Assembly: GCA_047967505.1 (NCBI GenBank)
Contig: CM106541.1
Reading direction: 5' to 3' (one strand)
From: Dipteris shenzhenensis
Lineage: Eukaryota > Polypodiophyta > Polypodiopsida > Gleicheniales
DNA: 64,000 nucleotides
Made by a program: the position numbers and the translations under genes. Of the stretch, positions 35,284-46,555 are shown one piece after another; position 1 is the first letter of the stretch; every line of letters begins with the position of its first letter. A model generated the notes under the pieces. It was not told where the DNA came from, searched no databases, and saw nothing but the letters and a program-made list of their open reading frames with translations.

Positions 35284-37537
35284 TGGATGGACAAAAGCAG
35301 TAGAGCCCAATACACCTTCACAGCCACCCTCATCCATGTTTTTAAACAACCGAACAACACAATCGCAAGGTAAATAGCATTCATTCCACATCCTTGTCTC
35401 TACACACTTCCGGACACAACTCACACTCTAGCCACATTTTCTTCGAAAGCCTAACAACCTCAGAAAGAAAACTAGTGGACTACACAGCCCAACACAAACC
35501 CCTACTGACTGAGCTCAAGCTCAGGAACATACAAAAGAATCACAATTTAGGATGCACAACAGATTGATGATTTTCATATTTGTTCAACTGTCATTTGGAG
35601 TCCCCTCTTCATTGACCAGCAGTTGCGACCTCATTCGCTCCTTATTGCATACATGCCTCTCCAACTAAACTTCCCACAAAGCATCGATTGACCTCCCTTG
35701 CTCACGAGTCTCTTCTTCATGTGGCCCTCCTGCAAGCTCACAATGCTCCTTCCTCCACTACCTGGTATTCCCTCTTATGAGAACCTCCTCGAGCTCATGC
35801 ACTTTGGTCTTGGTTGTTGTCCACTCGCCTCCGAGCTCCTATCGAGCCAAGCTCACCTTCCATAGCCTTCCTGTTCCCTAGAAAACAAGCTTCCCTTACA
35901 AAGCATACCAACTCACAGCCCTCTTGTATCCAAGGTATTGATCCAAGCCTCTATGGTTGAGACCATCTCCCATTCAAAAGCTCCCGATAGCCATTGCTAT
36001 AGCTCGCTGTCAAGCAGCATCCTGTAGCCACTCATCTCTCCTGCTCATGGAATCACGGACTCACATCGACCAAAGTTCTTCAACCTAATTCATTGCGTCA
36101 CCCTCCCAGAAGCTCTCCATCCCTGAATTTGCAATGTTTATGGTCCTCTCAAATTCCACAATCGAGACCCCTCTGTAGAGATGCAAACACCTAGATCCAG
36201 AGGCTCGGGCTGTGAAGCAATGACTCACCCTTTCAGACTCCAGTAGCTCCCAACAACGAACTAACATTCTCTTGCAGCCGTATACTAGCAAGGCATTCCC
36301 ACAATCTCTCTCAGCCCCATCTTCCAAGGTCCTCTAGCCACACAATAGCCATGCCCAACCGGATTCTAGAGCTCCCTGCAGAGAGCCATCGTCCCCCCTG
36401 CATAGTAAAAGATACCTTTTCATCTGCTCCCTGTCGCTCCCAAGAATCTTGAACCTCCAAGCAATTGCCCCCTCCTCGAGCTCACGTTTTGCCTTTTTAA
36501 CCAAACTCCCCTCTATCCTCTTCTAAGATCTTCTCAGTAAGAGCAACGGCCCTTGAGCTAGGTCCCCCAAGCTCTAGTATGGTAGTCCTCCTCATCAAAT
36601 CCAGCCGCTCCTAGCTAAGGCAATGACTGCCCCTCTCTCACCCCAGCCACTCCTCCTTCGCACATTCTTGGCTTCCCTCCAGAACCATGTAGTCTCCCAG
36701 TCTACAGTTGCGCTCACCTAGCTCCTCTACGAGCTCATAGAACAACCGACCTCCAGCTCTCCCTGCAAACCCAGAATCCCTTGAGCTCTCTTGCTCTCCT
36801 GCTCATGTAATGGCGATGCTTCTCTCCTCCAGGAGTCTCTCTCCTTGCAGTTGCGACTCCCCCCTCCTCTTTCTGCATCCCCCTCCCCTTTGAGCTCCTC
36901 TGTTCATGTGTCCATGCTCCCGAGTGCCCACGTACTCCTTCCGGAATCCTCCTGCAAGTTGTCACCTCCATCTTCTTGCTAGCTCGTCTACGAGGAGCTT
37001 CCCTTCATCCTCACGTAGCCACCTCATGCATGCCTTTTTATTAGAGCCACATCATCACATGAAACTCACCACTCTCCATAAAAAAATGCATATACGCTCC
37101 AAGCACATTTTGGACCTTTTGGTCACTCGATTCTCACACATATCAGCATGCACCTTAAGACTTGTATGCACCCATGTACACGCTCATGAAGAGCCCCTTG
37201 GCGTGGACATCAGAACATATCAAATTCTTGTAACATGCAAGACCATGTTGACTCAGGAAAATGTAAAAAAACCCTTCATGACTTGACTTCGTAAGACCCG
37301 AAAAACATCACTTGATCACACACTGGACACCCTTGCTCTGGAAGTCTAGTACAACCACATTGCATTTCATCATTTCCCAGAAGTCCCTATAGAAGCTTCT
37401 ACCATTTGTACATCAATGTAGAGTTCTTTTGGGAGTGTCCAGAACTCAATGCCACCACCAACTAGCTATATACATAGCTCTGCACTCACCCAGCAACATG
37501 TAACAAGTGAAAAACATTTTTTCATTTTTTATCCACA
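35284..37537 (-). repeat. 5' LTR of the large gag-only element
   Basis: 2254 bp, partner of 28698-30501, with an extra block at about 36354-36802. No standard Copia methionine primer site is seen at its left edge; the adjoining minus-strand sequence reads TGTTTTGGTGCCTCCACAG. Confidence 0.88.
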
Positions 37538-38161
37538 CAAGAGTTGAGTTGTCAAATGAGCAAAAATGTTGTTTGTTATCCTTGTCACATGGTGGTGTAG
37601 CAATAAGATCACAACATGGAATATCCCCTGGTGATAAAGATCACAAATTTGGTGATAGAGGTCACCGAATTTGGGTGGGGAAGGAGGTTTTCTAGGAGAG
37701 TTTGTATCTAGGATTTGATCAATTACTGCAAAATATTTTCATTCAAGACATAACATGTTGGTTAAATAAGATTTCTTTTTCATTTAATCTTGTTTTGAGT
37801 AATGGCAACATTATTGCATTTTTTGTATGACTGAATTTTGATGTCATGAATTTTAGCATTGAATAGAACTATGTGATTGCAGTGAGTTGGATTTTCTTTA
37901 CCATTAAATACTTTAGTTTGCCATTACATGAATACATTGGTTCACTATCGAGAGGAGCTATCTTATGACATTATGGTTTGCATGGAGCCCACTTTGACTC
38001 CCAAAATATGGTAGGAAATTATTTGGCAGTAAAGCAAGTAGTGTGGAGGTAACTTTTTTTCTCATTGTTGTGTGAGTTTGTGGAATGTCAACTATGATGT
38101 TTAGTCCTTTGATGACATTTGGATTTGGGTGTAGGCTATTGTTCAATCTTTTTGCTAGTGG
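37538..38161. other. No recognised gene
   Basis: AT-rich spacer between two LTR elements. A short open stretch at 37507-37695 (CLLSLSHGGVAIRSQHG) starts inside the LTR and shows no known motif. Confidence 0.4.
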
Positions 38162-38166
38162 GAAAG

Positions 38167-38423
38167 TGACAAAATATGAAGAGGGGAGAGGAGAAGAGTG
38201 GAGATGAGGAGAGAGGGCACAGCTAGAGAGCACACCACAAATGACTAAATGTACACTAGATTTAGTTGAAAATGTAGAATATATACAAACCCATTTAGGG
38301 TTAGGGTTAGGGCATCTAACCCTTTCCTTTATAGCACTCTATTGGGTTAGTGCTATGCACATATGATCATGTGATGGTGCTATGCACACATGATCACATG
38401 ATGTTGAGCGTGAACTCTCAACA
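38167..38423 (-). repeat. 3' LTR of Copia 2
   Basis: 257 bp, starting TGACAAAATATG and ending ACTCTCAACA. It contains TTTAGGGTTAGGGTTAGGG at about 38294-38312. This is repeated in the other LTR, so it belongs to the element and is not a telomere remnant. Confidence 0.93.
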
Positions 38424-38511
38424 TCTTCCCTCAAGATCAACACCATGAAGTAGACCTTCCCTCAAGATGATGATTTTGGGGAATCAAAGAAGGACTGAGC
38501 ATTACATTCCA

Positions 38512-39158
38512 TCACCCCTTTAATATGTCCTTTCTCTGCATCAAACCAAGAGCTAGTCGGTGTTTCTCAAAAATCTCTTTATCTAGTGGTTTGGTAAAGA
38601 TGTTTGCAACATTCTCTTTGCTATTACAATGTTGCAGTGTGATGTCACCAAGTAACACTCTTTCTCTAATGAAGTGCTCTCTGACATCAATGTGCTTTGT
38701 CCTGGAGTGATATACTGGATTCTTGGCCAATGCTTGAGTCGATTGATTATCACGGTATATTGTTGTTGGCTTTGACTCATCAAAGTAGTCTATTTCTGAC
38801 AATAGTCTTTTGAGCCATATAGCCTCACATGCACCTATAGTGAGTGCTCTATATTCTACTTTAGTTGAAGACAAAGAAACAGTTGGTTGTTTGTTTGATA
38901 ACCATGATATAGCACCTTGACCAAGGAAAAATGCATATCCCTGTGTCGATCTCCTAGTCTCACGATCTCCGACAGAGTCTCATTGTCACAGTATCCATGC
39001 AACCATGGATGGCTTCCTCTGTATTCTATCCCAAAATGTCTTGTACCTCTGATGTATCTCGAGAATCTTCTAGCTGCATTCCAGTGAGACTGTTTTGGAT
39101 TTGCCATTAACTTTGCTAGCGAACTTACTTCCGATGAGCTGCTTGTACTATTTGTCAT
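38512..39158 (-). pseudogene. Copia 2 RNase H, broken
   Basis: 38512-38874 carries [19 protein letters not shown], the Copia RNase H active-site block, then [15 protein letters not shown] and [13 protein letters not shown] at the C-terminus. The preceding frame, 38856-39158, contributes NPKQSHWNAARRFSRYIRGT. The junction between them is frameshifted within the GYAFFLG-like region. Confidence 0.87.
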
Positions 39159-40114
39159 TAACTGTAGGCTTTTCTGAATCTTTTGTAAGTTTCAAACTCT
39201 TTTCCATGGGAGTGCTTGCAATCTTGCAATCTGCCATATGAAACTTCTTCAGAAGACTGTCAACATACTTGAGCTGACTCATGAATGTGCTATCTGAATC
39301 TCTCCAGAACTCAATTCCAAGACAATAGTGCATAAGTCCAAGATATTTCATGTCGAACTCTGCAGATAAGTCTTGTTTTAGTTTTTTGATGAAGTTATGT
39401 AGATAAGTCTTGTTTTAGTTTTTTGATGAAGTTATCCTTGCTTCCTGTCACAATCAGATCATCTACATATAAAAGTGCAATAGTAGAGTGTATGATCTGC
39501 ATTGGATTTCATGTATCCTAGATCATCAAAATACTTGTCGATTCTGCTATACCGACTCCTGGGTGCTTGCTTTAAGCCGTAGAGACTTTTCTTGAGATGG
39601 CAATCCTTATTCTCCTTTCCTGGTTCAACATAACCTGCTGGTTATTGCAGACTTCCTCGTCTAGATAACGATTGAGAAATGCATTCTTATACACATTCCA
39701 TCTGCTGAGTGTTGCTAGTGATATCAAGAACCATATGGAATTGATCTTTGCTACTCTAGCATAAGTCTCATCATAATCCTGACCATATTGTTGTGCAAAT
39801 CCTTTTGCAACTAGTTTGGCTTTTTATCTCTGAATACTGCCATTTGGATTATACTTCACTTTGTATACCCATTTGTTTGCTATGGTCTTCTTTCCTATTG
39901 GAAGGTCACATAATTCCCAAGTATTTTTCTTATACAAAGCATCCATTTCTTCATTCATAGCAGTTTGCCATTCTGGCTTGTCTATTGCATCTTTGAAGTA
40001 CACTGGCTCTTTTGTAGCGATGATGGTAGTCATAAGAGCATAGTTGGTGGTTTCCACCTGAATTGCTTTGCCTTTCTGAGCATATGGCAATCTAGTTGGA
40101 GGTGTGCTTTCCAT
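39148..40114 (-). pseudogene. Copia 2 reverse transcriptase, broken
   Basis: The entry at 39824-40114 has PEWQTAMNEEMDALYKKNTW and KTIANKWVYKVKYNPNGS. The exit at 39148-39351 has MKYLGLMHYCLGIEF and ADCKIASTPMEKS. Between them, 39352-39823 is damaged by stops, missing bases and a 37-bp tandem duplication (39364-39437), although YVDDL-equivalent sequence can be read near 39455. Confidence 0.83.
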
Positions 40115-40129
40115 AGTAGACCATCTACG

Positions 40130-41006
40130 TTGCTGTGGCTCTGCTTGGGGTGTTACTAGAAATTCTTGCTCTTCTTCATCAACTTATTCTGTAGATTATT
40201 GTGAAGTCGATGCTTCCATCTCCTGTGTGTTTGAGGTTTTCCATTCTGATTACTCATCAAAGATTACATCTCTGGAGATAATGACCTTGTGGTTGATGGG
40301 ATCATACAACTTGTATGCTTTGCTTTATTCATTGTAGCCAACCATGATACATTTGCGTGACTTTGCATTCAATTTCTTGCGAGATGATTATCATGTATGT
40401 GGGCATATGCTATGCAACCAAATATGCGGAGATGCCCGATGTGTGGCTTATGTCCCATAAGGAGTCATACCCTATATCGGTTTGGTAGGAAGTTGATTAA
40501 ACAAGTAGTTTGCAGTGGCTATTGTTTCTACCCAATACTAATTCAGAAGATGCTTCTCACTAAGCATTGCTCTAGCACTGTTTGGTAGAGTCCCATTCTT
40601 CCTTTCGGCTCTTGCATTCTACTGAGGAGTATCTGCACAAGTGAATTGTCATCGAATGCCGTGACTTCTAAAAAAGTTCATGAATGGTAAAGACGTATTC
40701 ACCTCCTCTGTCTGATCTCATGACTTTGTTCTTTCTACCTGTCTAGTTTTCTACCATGGCTTTAAATTCTTGAAATATGGAAAACACTTCAGATTTCTCT
40801 TTTAGAAAGTAGACCCAACAATATCTGCTGTAGTCGTCGATGAAAGTCAAGTAGGAAAGTGAACCATTGATGCTGCGGGTCTCGGCATAACCCCATACAT
40901 ATGTATGAATCAAATAAAAAATACTTCATGCACGAGAGATACTTCTTCCAAAATGGGTTCGCTTTTGTTTGTCGAAGTAGCATGCTTTGCAAACTTTTCC
41001 AAGAAA
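40130..41006 (-). pseudogene. Copia 2 integrase, broken
   Basis: Minus-strand text includes NARAERKNGTL, HLLN-stop-YWVETIATANYLFN, KLNAKSRKCIMVGY, and AYKLYDPINHKVIISRDVIF at the C-terminal part. These are the standard late-core and C-terminal integrase phrases of Copia. At least four in-frame stops are visible. The front of the core lies at about 40790-41000. Confidence 0.8.
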
Positions 41007-41582
41007 CTATAGCTTCAGAATCTTGATTGCCATATTATGATTCCTGAGATCTAACAAGTACTTGAAATTAACATGACCATATCTCTTGTGCCATTTTGCA
41101 GATAGTGGCATCTGTTGCAGTTGAGCTGACATGGCATGCTTCTTTGGTACCATAGCTAGCATTCTGTATAAGCATCCTTCCTTGACACCTTTTGCTACTA
41201 GTTGACATCTTTTGGATTTGTCTCTGATAGTGCATTCATCTCCGTCGAAGATGACTCGATAGTTGTGCTCCATCATTTGACCTATTGACAAAAGGTTCTT
41301 GCTGAGTTTCAGAACGTAGAGTACATCTTTCACCAATCCTTTTGTACTAGTGAAATTGTTCATAGGGATAACACATGTACCTTGAACTAGATTCGGTGTA
41401 TTATCTACTGTGTAGATGACATTTTTCTGACCTTCTAATGGTTTGATCTCTGTGAACCATTCTTGTTGATTTGTCATGTGAGATGATGCACCACTGTCGA
41501 TATACCAAGGATCCTGTTCCACTTGGTCGACTTGATAGTAGCTGAAATCCTCTTTGGGATTATAATCAGTATCTAGGTACAC
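41007..41582 (-). pseudogene. Copia 2 protease and pre-integrase domain
   Basis: A 191-codon open frame: DPWYIDSGASSHMTNQQEWF is the retropepsin active site, followed by VKDVLYVLKLSKNLLSIGQM and the zinc-binding pre-integrase domain (LSAKWHKRYGHVNFKYLLDL). This is the best-preserved part of the element. It is separated from gag by a 13-bp tandem duplication at 41571-41596 that changes frame. Confidence 0.9.
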
Positions 41583-42699
41583 TATCTAGGTACACTGTAT
41601 CAATTTGCTGCATTTCCTCATTTGCCAGAAACATATTCCCATGTTCATTTGAAAAATGATTATGACTAGAATGTCCACCACCATGATTTCCTCTGCCATG
41701 GAAATTTCCTTGATTACTGCTGGATTGACCGCCTTGGTTGTACTGCTTTTTGCGGCAATCTCTTTCATAGTGTCCAAACTTGTGGTAGTAGTTGCACTGA
41801 ATGTTTGACACGTTGGTGGATGCATTCCCTTATCCTTGGAATCTTCCTCGATTGGAATGATTACCTCTTTGTTGATTCTGATGCTGCTGATGCTGATGCT
41901 GACTTTGATTTTGTTGCTGATGACGACCACTTCTCTAATATGATCTACCTTTGCCTTTGTTTGTGCCTCTGCTTCTGTCTAAAGCTGTGAATGCTTGATC
42001 ATTAGAATGACCTTTTCGTGCTTGGATGGATTGCGTCCTGAGTTCTTCACCAAGTAGGATTGACTAAAGTTCTTCCAGTGTCAAAATTTGCTGTTGGATG
42101 GCAATACTATGGACTAGATTCTCGTATCCCTCTCCTAGTCCAGTCAGGATGACTTGAACCATTTCTACGGGCTTTATAGTCTATCCTGCTGCTGTGAGTT
42201 GATTATTGTAGTCTTTTATCCATAGTACATAAGCATGATTGGTTTCGCTACTGTTGCACAAACTCTGGTTGATTTGGTTTCTCAGTGTGAGAATCTTGGA
42301 TGTATTCTTGGACTCGTAGACAGCTACGAACATATCTTATGCTTCTTTCGATGTCTTGACTATGTTCGGCTGTCCTAGCATGACATCTTGTACATTTTGC
42401 TTGATCAGATGATAAGCATACTTATCTTTCTCATCCCATTCTGCTTGAGCTTGGGCAATGGTAGGATCTGCTATAGGTGTGAAAACTGTTTGTGTAGCTG
42501 TAGATCCCGCTGCGGGTGCTGTGACAACAGGTGGAGTAGAGTTGGTTGGATCATCCACTGGTCTAGGTGTAGATCCATCGACATACTCCCATTTATCCTA
42601 AAGTACAAGAATGGTCTTTATTCAATATTTCCATGTGCCATAATTGGAGTTTTCTAACTTAGGAGATGCCTCCAGATTGAGGTTGCTAGTCGTAGACAT
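41566..42699 (-). pseudogene. Copia 2 gag, broken by stops
   Basis: The start is the ATG at 42697-42699 (MSTTSNLNLEASPKLENSNY). The capsid region (YAYHLIKQNVQDVMLG, then SKILTLRNQINQSLCNSS) and a Gln/His-rich basic region follow. The knuckle reads CNYYHKFGHYERDC, with Tyr in place of the second zinc Cys. In-frame stops are at 42622-42624 (TGA), 42598-42600, 42181-42183, 42064-42066 and 41935-41937 (TAG), and 42337-42339 and 41830-41832 (TAA). Confidence 0.87.
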
Positions 42700-45266
42700 G
42701 GCGCAAGAAATGTACTCAAAGTGTCATGAAAATCAACTACAAAACACTAACTGTGCCAAGTGAAATCTGAATTGTCGGTGAAGATAGAAGTGCAATATAT
42801 AAAATTTGATTTGTGTTACAAGGCTTGTGGCAAATGATGCCAGAAATAGCCAAGAGGCTTTACAAGACTAAAATGATGTGCACAATGCCATAAAATAGCT
42901 GAATAGGCTTTACAATGATGGCATGTGTGTGTGAAGTCAAATAATATGTATGTGCCCACTGAATAATCGGCAATGCCTCTGCTGCTCACTGAACTGGTGA
43001 ACGTCAGGTTTCAAGTAATGTGACGATGTGAAACCGTATGTGAGTGTATGGACTGACTCCAAGTAAGTACTAGTTGGGAATTTCGGGCATGGCTTAGATT
43101 GGCAACTTGGGGAGATTCAAAGCGTCCCCTCTATGGCGATCTAGTCTACTCTGATCTAGATCTATACCAACCATCGATTGATGAAAGAACATCAAATAAT
43201 TCATTTTCTTTTGTTCTTTTTAAGTGTTGTGCCAGATGCGTTGATGTAGAGGCTGATGTGCATGTAGGAAGTGGTTTTGTCCAGTGAGGCTCAAAAGTGA
43301 GTGCAACTTGCTCCAAAATGTGCGCGTGATGTGAGGAGCGCGTAAAGCATAAAAATCGAGCAACTTTCCTTTTTGAAGCATCCTCAAATTCTTCTTGGAT
43401 CAAGAGATACGACTTGATCTAGGTGGAGGGGCAAAAGGAGTGCAAATGTGCTCAATGATGATGTGTCACTGTGGGTCACATGTAGTGATGATGTGGCACT
43501 ATGCCTAGCAAGAGATGTGCCTATGGAGCAGTGTGTTGAGGTGGCAATTGTGTGGTCACATGCAATGTGTGCCTAGTCTGCCTGGCAAGGGGTTGTGCCT
43601 ACAAGGGTTAGTGCCACATGGCAATGATGATGTGGCACAGATGATGATGTTAGTAGATGACATGGCTTTGCTGACGTGGATTACTGACTTGGCAGTGCTA
43701 ACGTGGCTTTAGGGATTAGGATGATGATGTGGCAGATGACCAGATGGATGTTGATGTGGCAGCACTGACGTGGCATGTATATAGGATGTGCCACGTGGCT
43801 AGTCCTTGCCCAAGCCCTAAGGTGTGGTTGGGTGATCCTTGAAGATAAGGAGAAGGCCACATGTCCCTTGGAGGGGATGCCACGTGTCGATTGTTGGGAA
43901 GCCAGAATCTTTATAGATTCTAGTGGAATCGTATAGATTCTGCATGCCCGGAGCACGTGGATGAAGCATTGGTCGCGGGCGTTGGAGTAAAATGATGGAG
44001 CCGATGCTATGGTCACGGGCGTTGGAGTAAGGTGATGGAGCTGATGCTATGGCTTGTTGCAAAGCCGTCCGTGCGGGAGTAGAAGGAGCAGCGCAGTTTG
44101 GTGATGGCACAGTCGCGGGTCACTGCTGCTTAGCCCGACAACCATAGTTGGAGCTATGTCTAGGCAGACGCTTGAATATCTGAAGCATTGGCGTCGATTA
44201 TAATGCATACTGTGCAGCCATCAATGGAGGTCTGTGCGCTGTGGCTGGCAGAAGGGCTGTCGCTGGGTGCTGCTCTTGGAAGGAGCCGTTGGTTGAGAGG
44301 CTTTGGAGAGTTGAAGTATCTAGAGCGTCGCCCATGGTTGCGTGATGGAGCGTTGGAAGCTACTGAAGGAGCCCAGAGTTGTTGGAGTCTTGCAGGGGCT
44401 TAGCCGTTGATGGCTTGCGTGCAGGGGGTTCGTTCTCTATAGGAATTGCTGATGAAGAAGCTTGCTGTTCGGGAGCCGAGACCGTGAGCCAGTCGTTAAC
44501 CTTAGCTGTGCTGTGAGCCGGGCGTTGAGGTTGGAGCAGAGGATACCTGAGCCGGCTGGTCATAGGCGGCTTCTCAGAGGTCATCGTAGGCTTTGCTAAT
44601 GGCGCATACGGGCTTTGCTGCAGTCCGTTTGCTTGATGTTGGAGGAGCCCGTTGCGGGCTGGATACTCGTGGCCTTAGGTCACTGGAGGCTCATCGTTGA
44701 AGGAGCTTCGAGTCAAGTATGCAGCAGCCAGCTTGTGGTGGAGGTAAGCTGTCAGTTGAGGTGCGTTGTATGGAGAAGCTTGCCTTATTGCCTTAGCTTG
44801 AAGGGTTGCAGCCCTTAATCCAATGTTTGCAGGAGGTCGCTACTCGTTGAGCTATAGTTCTTTGGATCGAGGAAGCTAATTTGTTGATGGAGGCGGAATG
44901 GAAAGCTCGCCTATGCATGAGTAGCCTTTCTTGCAGAGAGCCTTACTGAAATCAAAATCTCTCTCACAAGAAGCGAATTCTCGCAATCCCTCCAAGAAGA
45001 CACACGAAGCCCATTAGTCTTCTCAACACCTTATCTTGAGCTCCAGGTATCATATCTGGAAGCTTTCTAAAGCAAAATGAAGGTGGAGATGCCAAGGTCT
45101 TGGACTCTCTCTCAACGGAATCTCTTAAGAACAATGATAGAAATTTCTTTCAATGGATGGAATTTTCTCTCAATGAAAGAGAATGGAACACTCAATCTCT
45201 CTCAATGTCTCAATCTCTCAATCACTCTCACAAGAAGGATGGCGCCTCAGTAGAAGGCAGAACCAT
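42700..45266 (-). other. 2.57-kb non-coding leader of Copia 2
   Basis: No frame between the primer site and gag encodes a recognisable protein. The middle (43430-44100) is GC-richer than its surroundings and has recurring GATGATGTGGCA phrases, three CACGTG palindromes (43792-43797, 43881-43886, 43954-43959) and a 40-bp tandem duplication (43971-44010 and 44011-44050). The right end (44940-45260) is rich in TCTCTCAATG-like repeats. Typical Copia leaders are far shorter, so extra or captured DNA is likely. Confidence 0.7.
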
Positions 45267-45278
45267 GCTCTGATACCA

Positions 45279-45534
45279 TGACAAAATATGAAGAGGGGAG
45301 AGGAGAAGAGTGGAGATGAGGAGAGAGGACACACCTAGAGAGCACACCACATATGACTAACTGTACACTAGATTTAGTTGAAAATGTAGAATATATACAA
45401 ACCATTTAGGGTTAGGGTTAGGGCATCTAACCCTTTTCTTTATAGCACTCTATTGGGTTAGTGCTATGCACATATGATCATGTGATGGTGCTATGCACAC
45501 ATGATCACATGATGTTGAGCATGAACTCTCAATA
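45279..45534 (-). repeat. 5' LTR of Copia 2
   Basis: 256 bp, starting TGACAAAATATG and ending CTCTCAATA, one base away from the canonical CA end. It agrees with the left LTR at nearly all positions. Confidence 0.92.
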
Positions 45535-45539
45535 GAAAG

Positions 45540-46555
45540 TGCAATACATGCCTAGTGCACTACACATGTGGAATCAAACAAAGACTATGAAAGAAATGAG
45601 CATGTATTCGGTGGTAATAATTTTGCTATTTGGAAAACTAAATGCAAAGCTGTTGTTGCTACTTTGCATTTATTATTGCTTTTCATCATTGCAAAACCCT
45701 TTCAATGTATTCATTGACATTCAATCTCTTGCATAGCAGTAAATTTGTGTTACAAAGTGATTCCACTTCCATTGGCTTGTAGCTAGTTAACCTTAGAGCT
45801 CTTTATAAGAGGCTATGGTTGAGTAGTGAAGAAAAATAAAATAGTCTCTATTCAAGATATCTTGTGCTATTTTGCATCATTGCTATTCAATTATAATATT
45901 ATGTAGCTATCAGGTTGCATTAGTCAAGTTGTATTGTTTTGTCACAAATAATGTGAAACTTGTACATGCTGCTTCTGGAATGGGACATTTTTAGACTTTG
46001 GATAATGGGAGCATAGCCACTAGTTACATGTTTTGACTAGTCATACATCGCTAGACATTTTGCATTGTTTAGCTACATTGCCATGTTTTAGATGGTGCAA
46101 CATACTTGAGGAAAACTCATGATGTTTCTATTAATTGGGATATTTTTTAGTTTCATGTGATAGAAGCACAGTCATGACTTGAATGCCAAGCTTGACATTG
46201 TGTGTCTCGCATATCTAGATGTTTGGAGACATCATTTAAGTGATAATGCAACAAAGCTAAACCTTGATCTCATACATGTCCTTTTGAATTGAAAATTTAC
46301 CTCCCCAGCCCAACCATCATAGTAGCTCCATAGTAGTTATATGCTTTGCTATTTCCTATCACGCATAGCTAGCCACTAGCTATACATTTTGAGGATTGAA
46401 AAATTCCTATAACTCGCAAAAATTAAACTCACAAAATGTCAAAACCTAGTGCTGGATTGTACAACTTATAAGGTTTATGTTCCTCTGCATATGCAACCAA
46501 AATGCATTTCTCACTTTTGGAATCAAACTTACCCTACATCAATTGTGCCTCGTGC
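45540..46555. other. No recognised gene
   Basis: AT-rich flank to the right of Copia 2. Short open frames (for example 45539-45736) show no known motif. Confidence 0.4.

Larger units (their letters stand above)
28698..37537 (-). mobile_element. Large gag-only LTR retrotransposon
   Basis: Two related LTRs, 28698-30501 and 35284-37537, begin TGGATGGACAAAAGCAG and end ATCCACA on the plus strand, so the minus strand reads TG...CA. Internal DNA minus the nested element is about 2.1 kb. It encodes a gag (35200-34412) and a long acidic ORF, but no protease, RT, RNase H or integrase was found in any frame. The nested element at 31545-34212 splits the acidic ORF. The bases flanking the LTRs (GATGG left, CAAGA right) do not match as a target duplication. 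It would depend on enzymes from another element. Confidence 0.82.
38167..45534 (-). mobile_element. Copia LTR retrotransposon 2, full length, inactive
   Basis: 7.37 kb, bounded by LTRs at 38167-38423 and 45279-45534 and a perfect 5-bp target duplication GAAAG (38162-38166 and 45535-45539). The primer site, minus TGGTATCAGAGC at 45267-45278, is an exact plant Copia site. Order on the minus strand: a 2.57-kb leader, gag, CCHC-like knuckle, protease, integrase, RT, RNase H. Premature stops occur in every domain and two small tandem duplications shift the frame. The long non-coding leader is the unusual part. Confidence 0.94.

Noticed and set aside
38294-38312. Interstitial telomere-like TTTAGGGTTAGGGTTAGGG
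   Set aside because: The same string is at about 45405-45423 in the partner LTR, so it is part of the Copia 2 LTR and not a telomere remnant.
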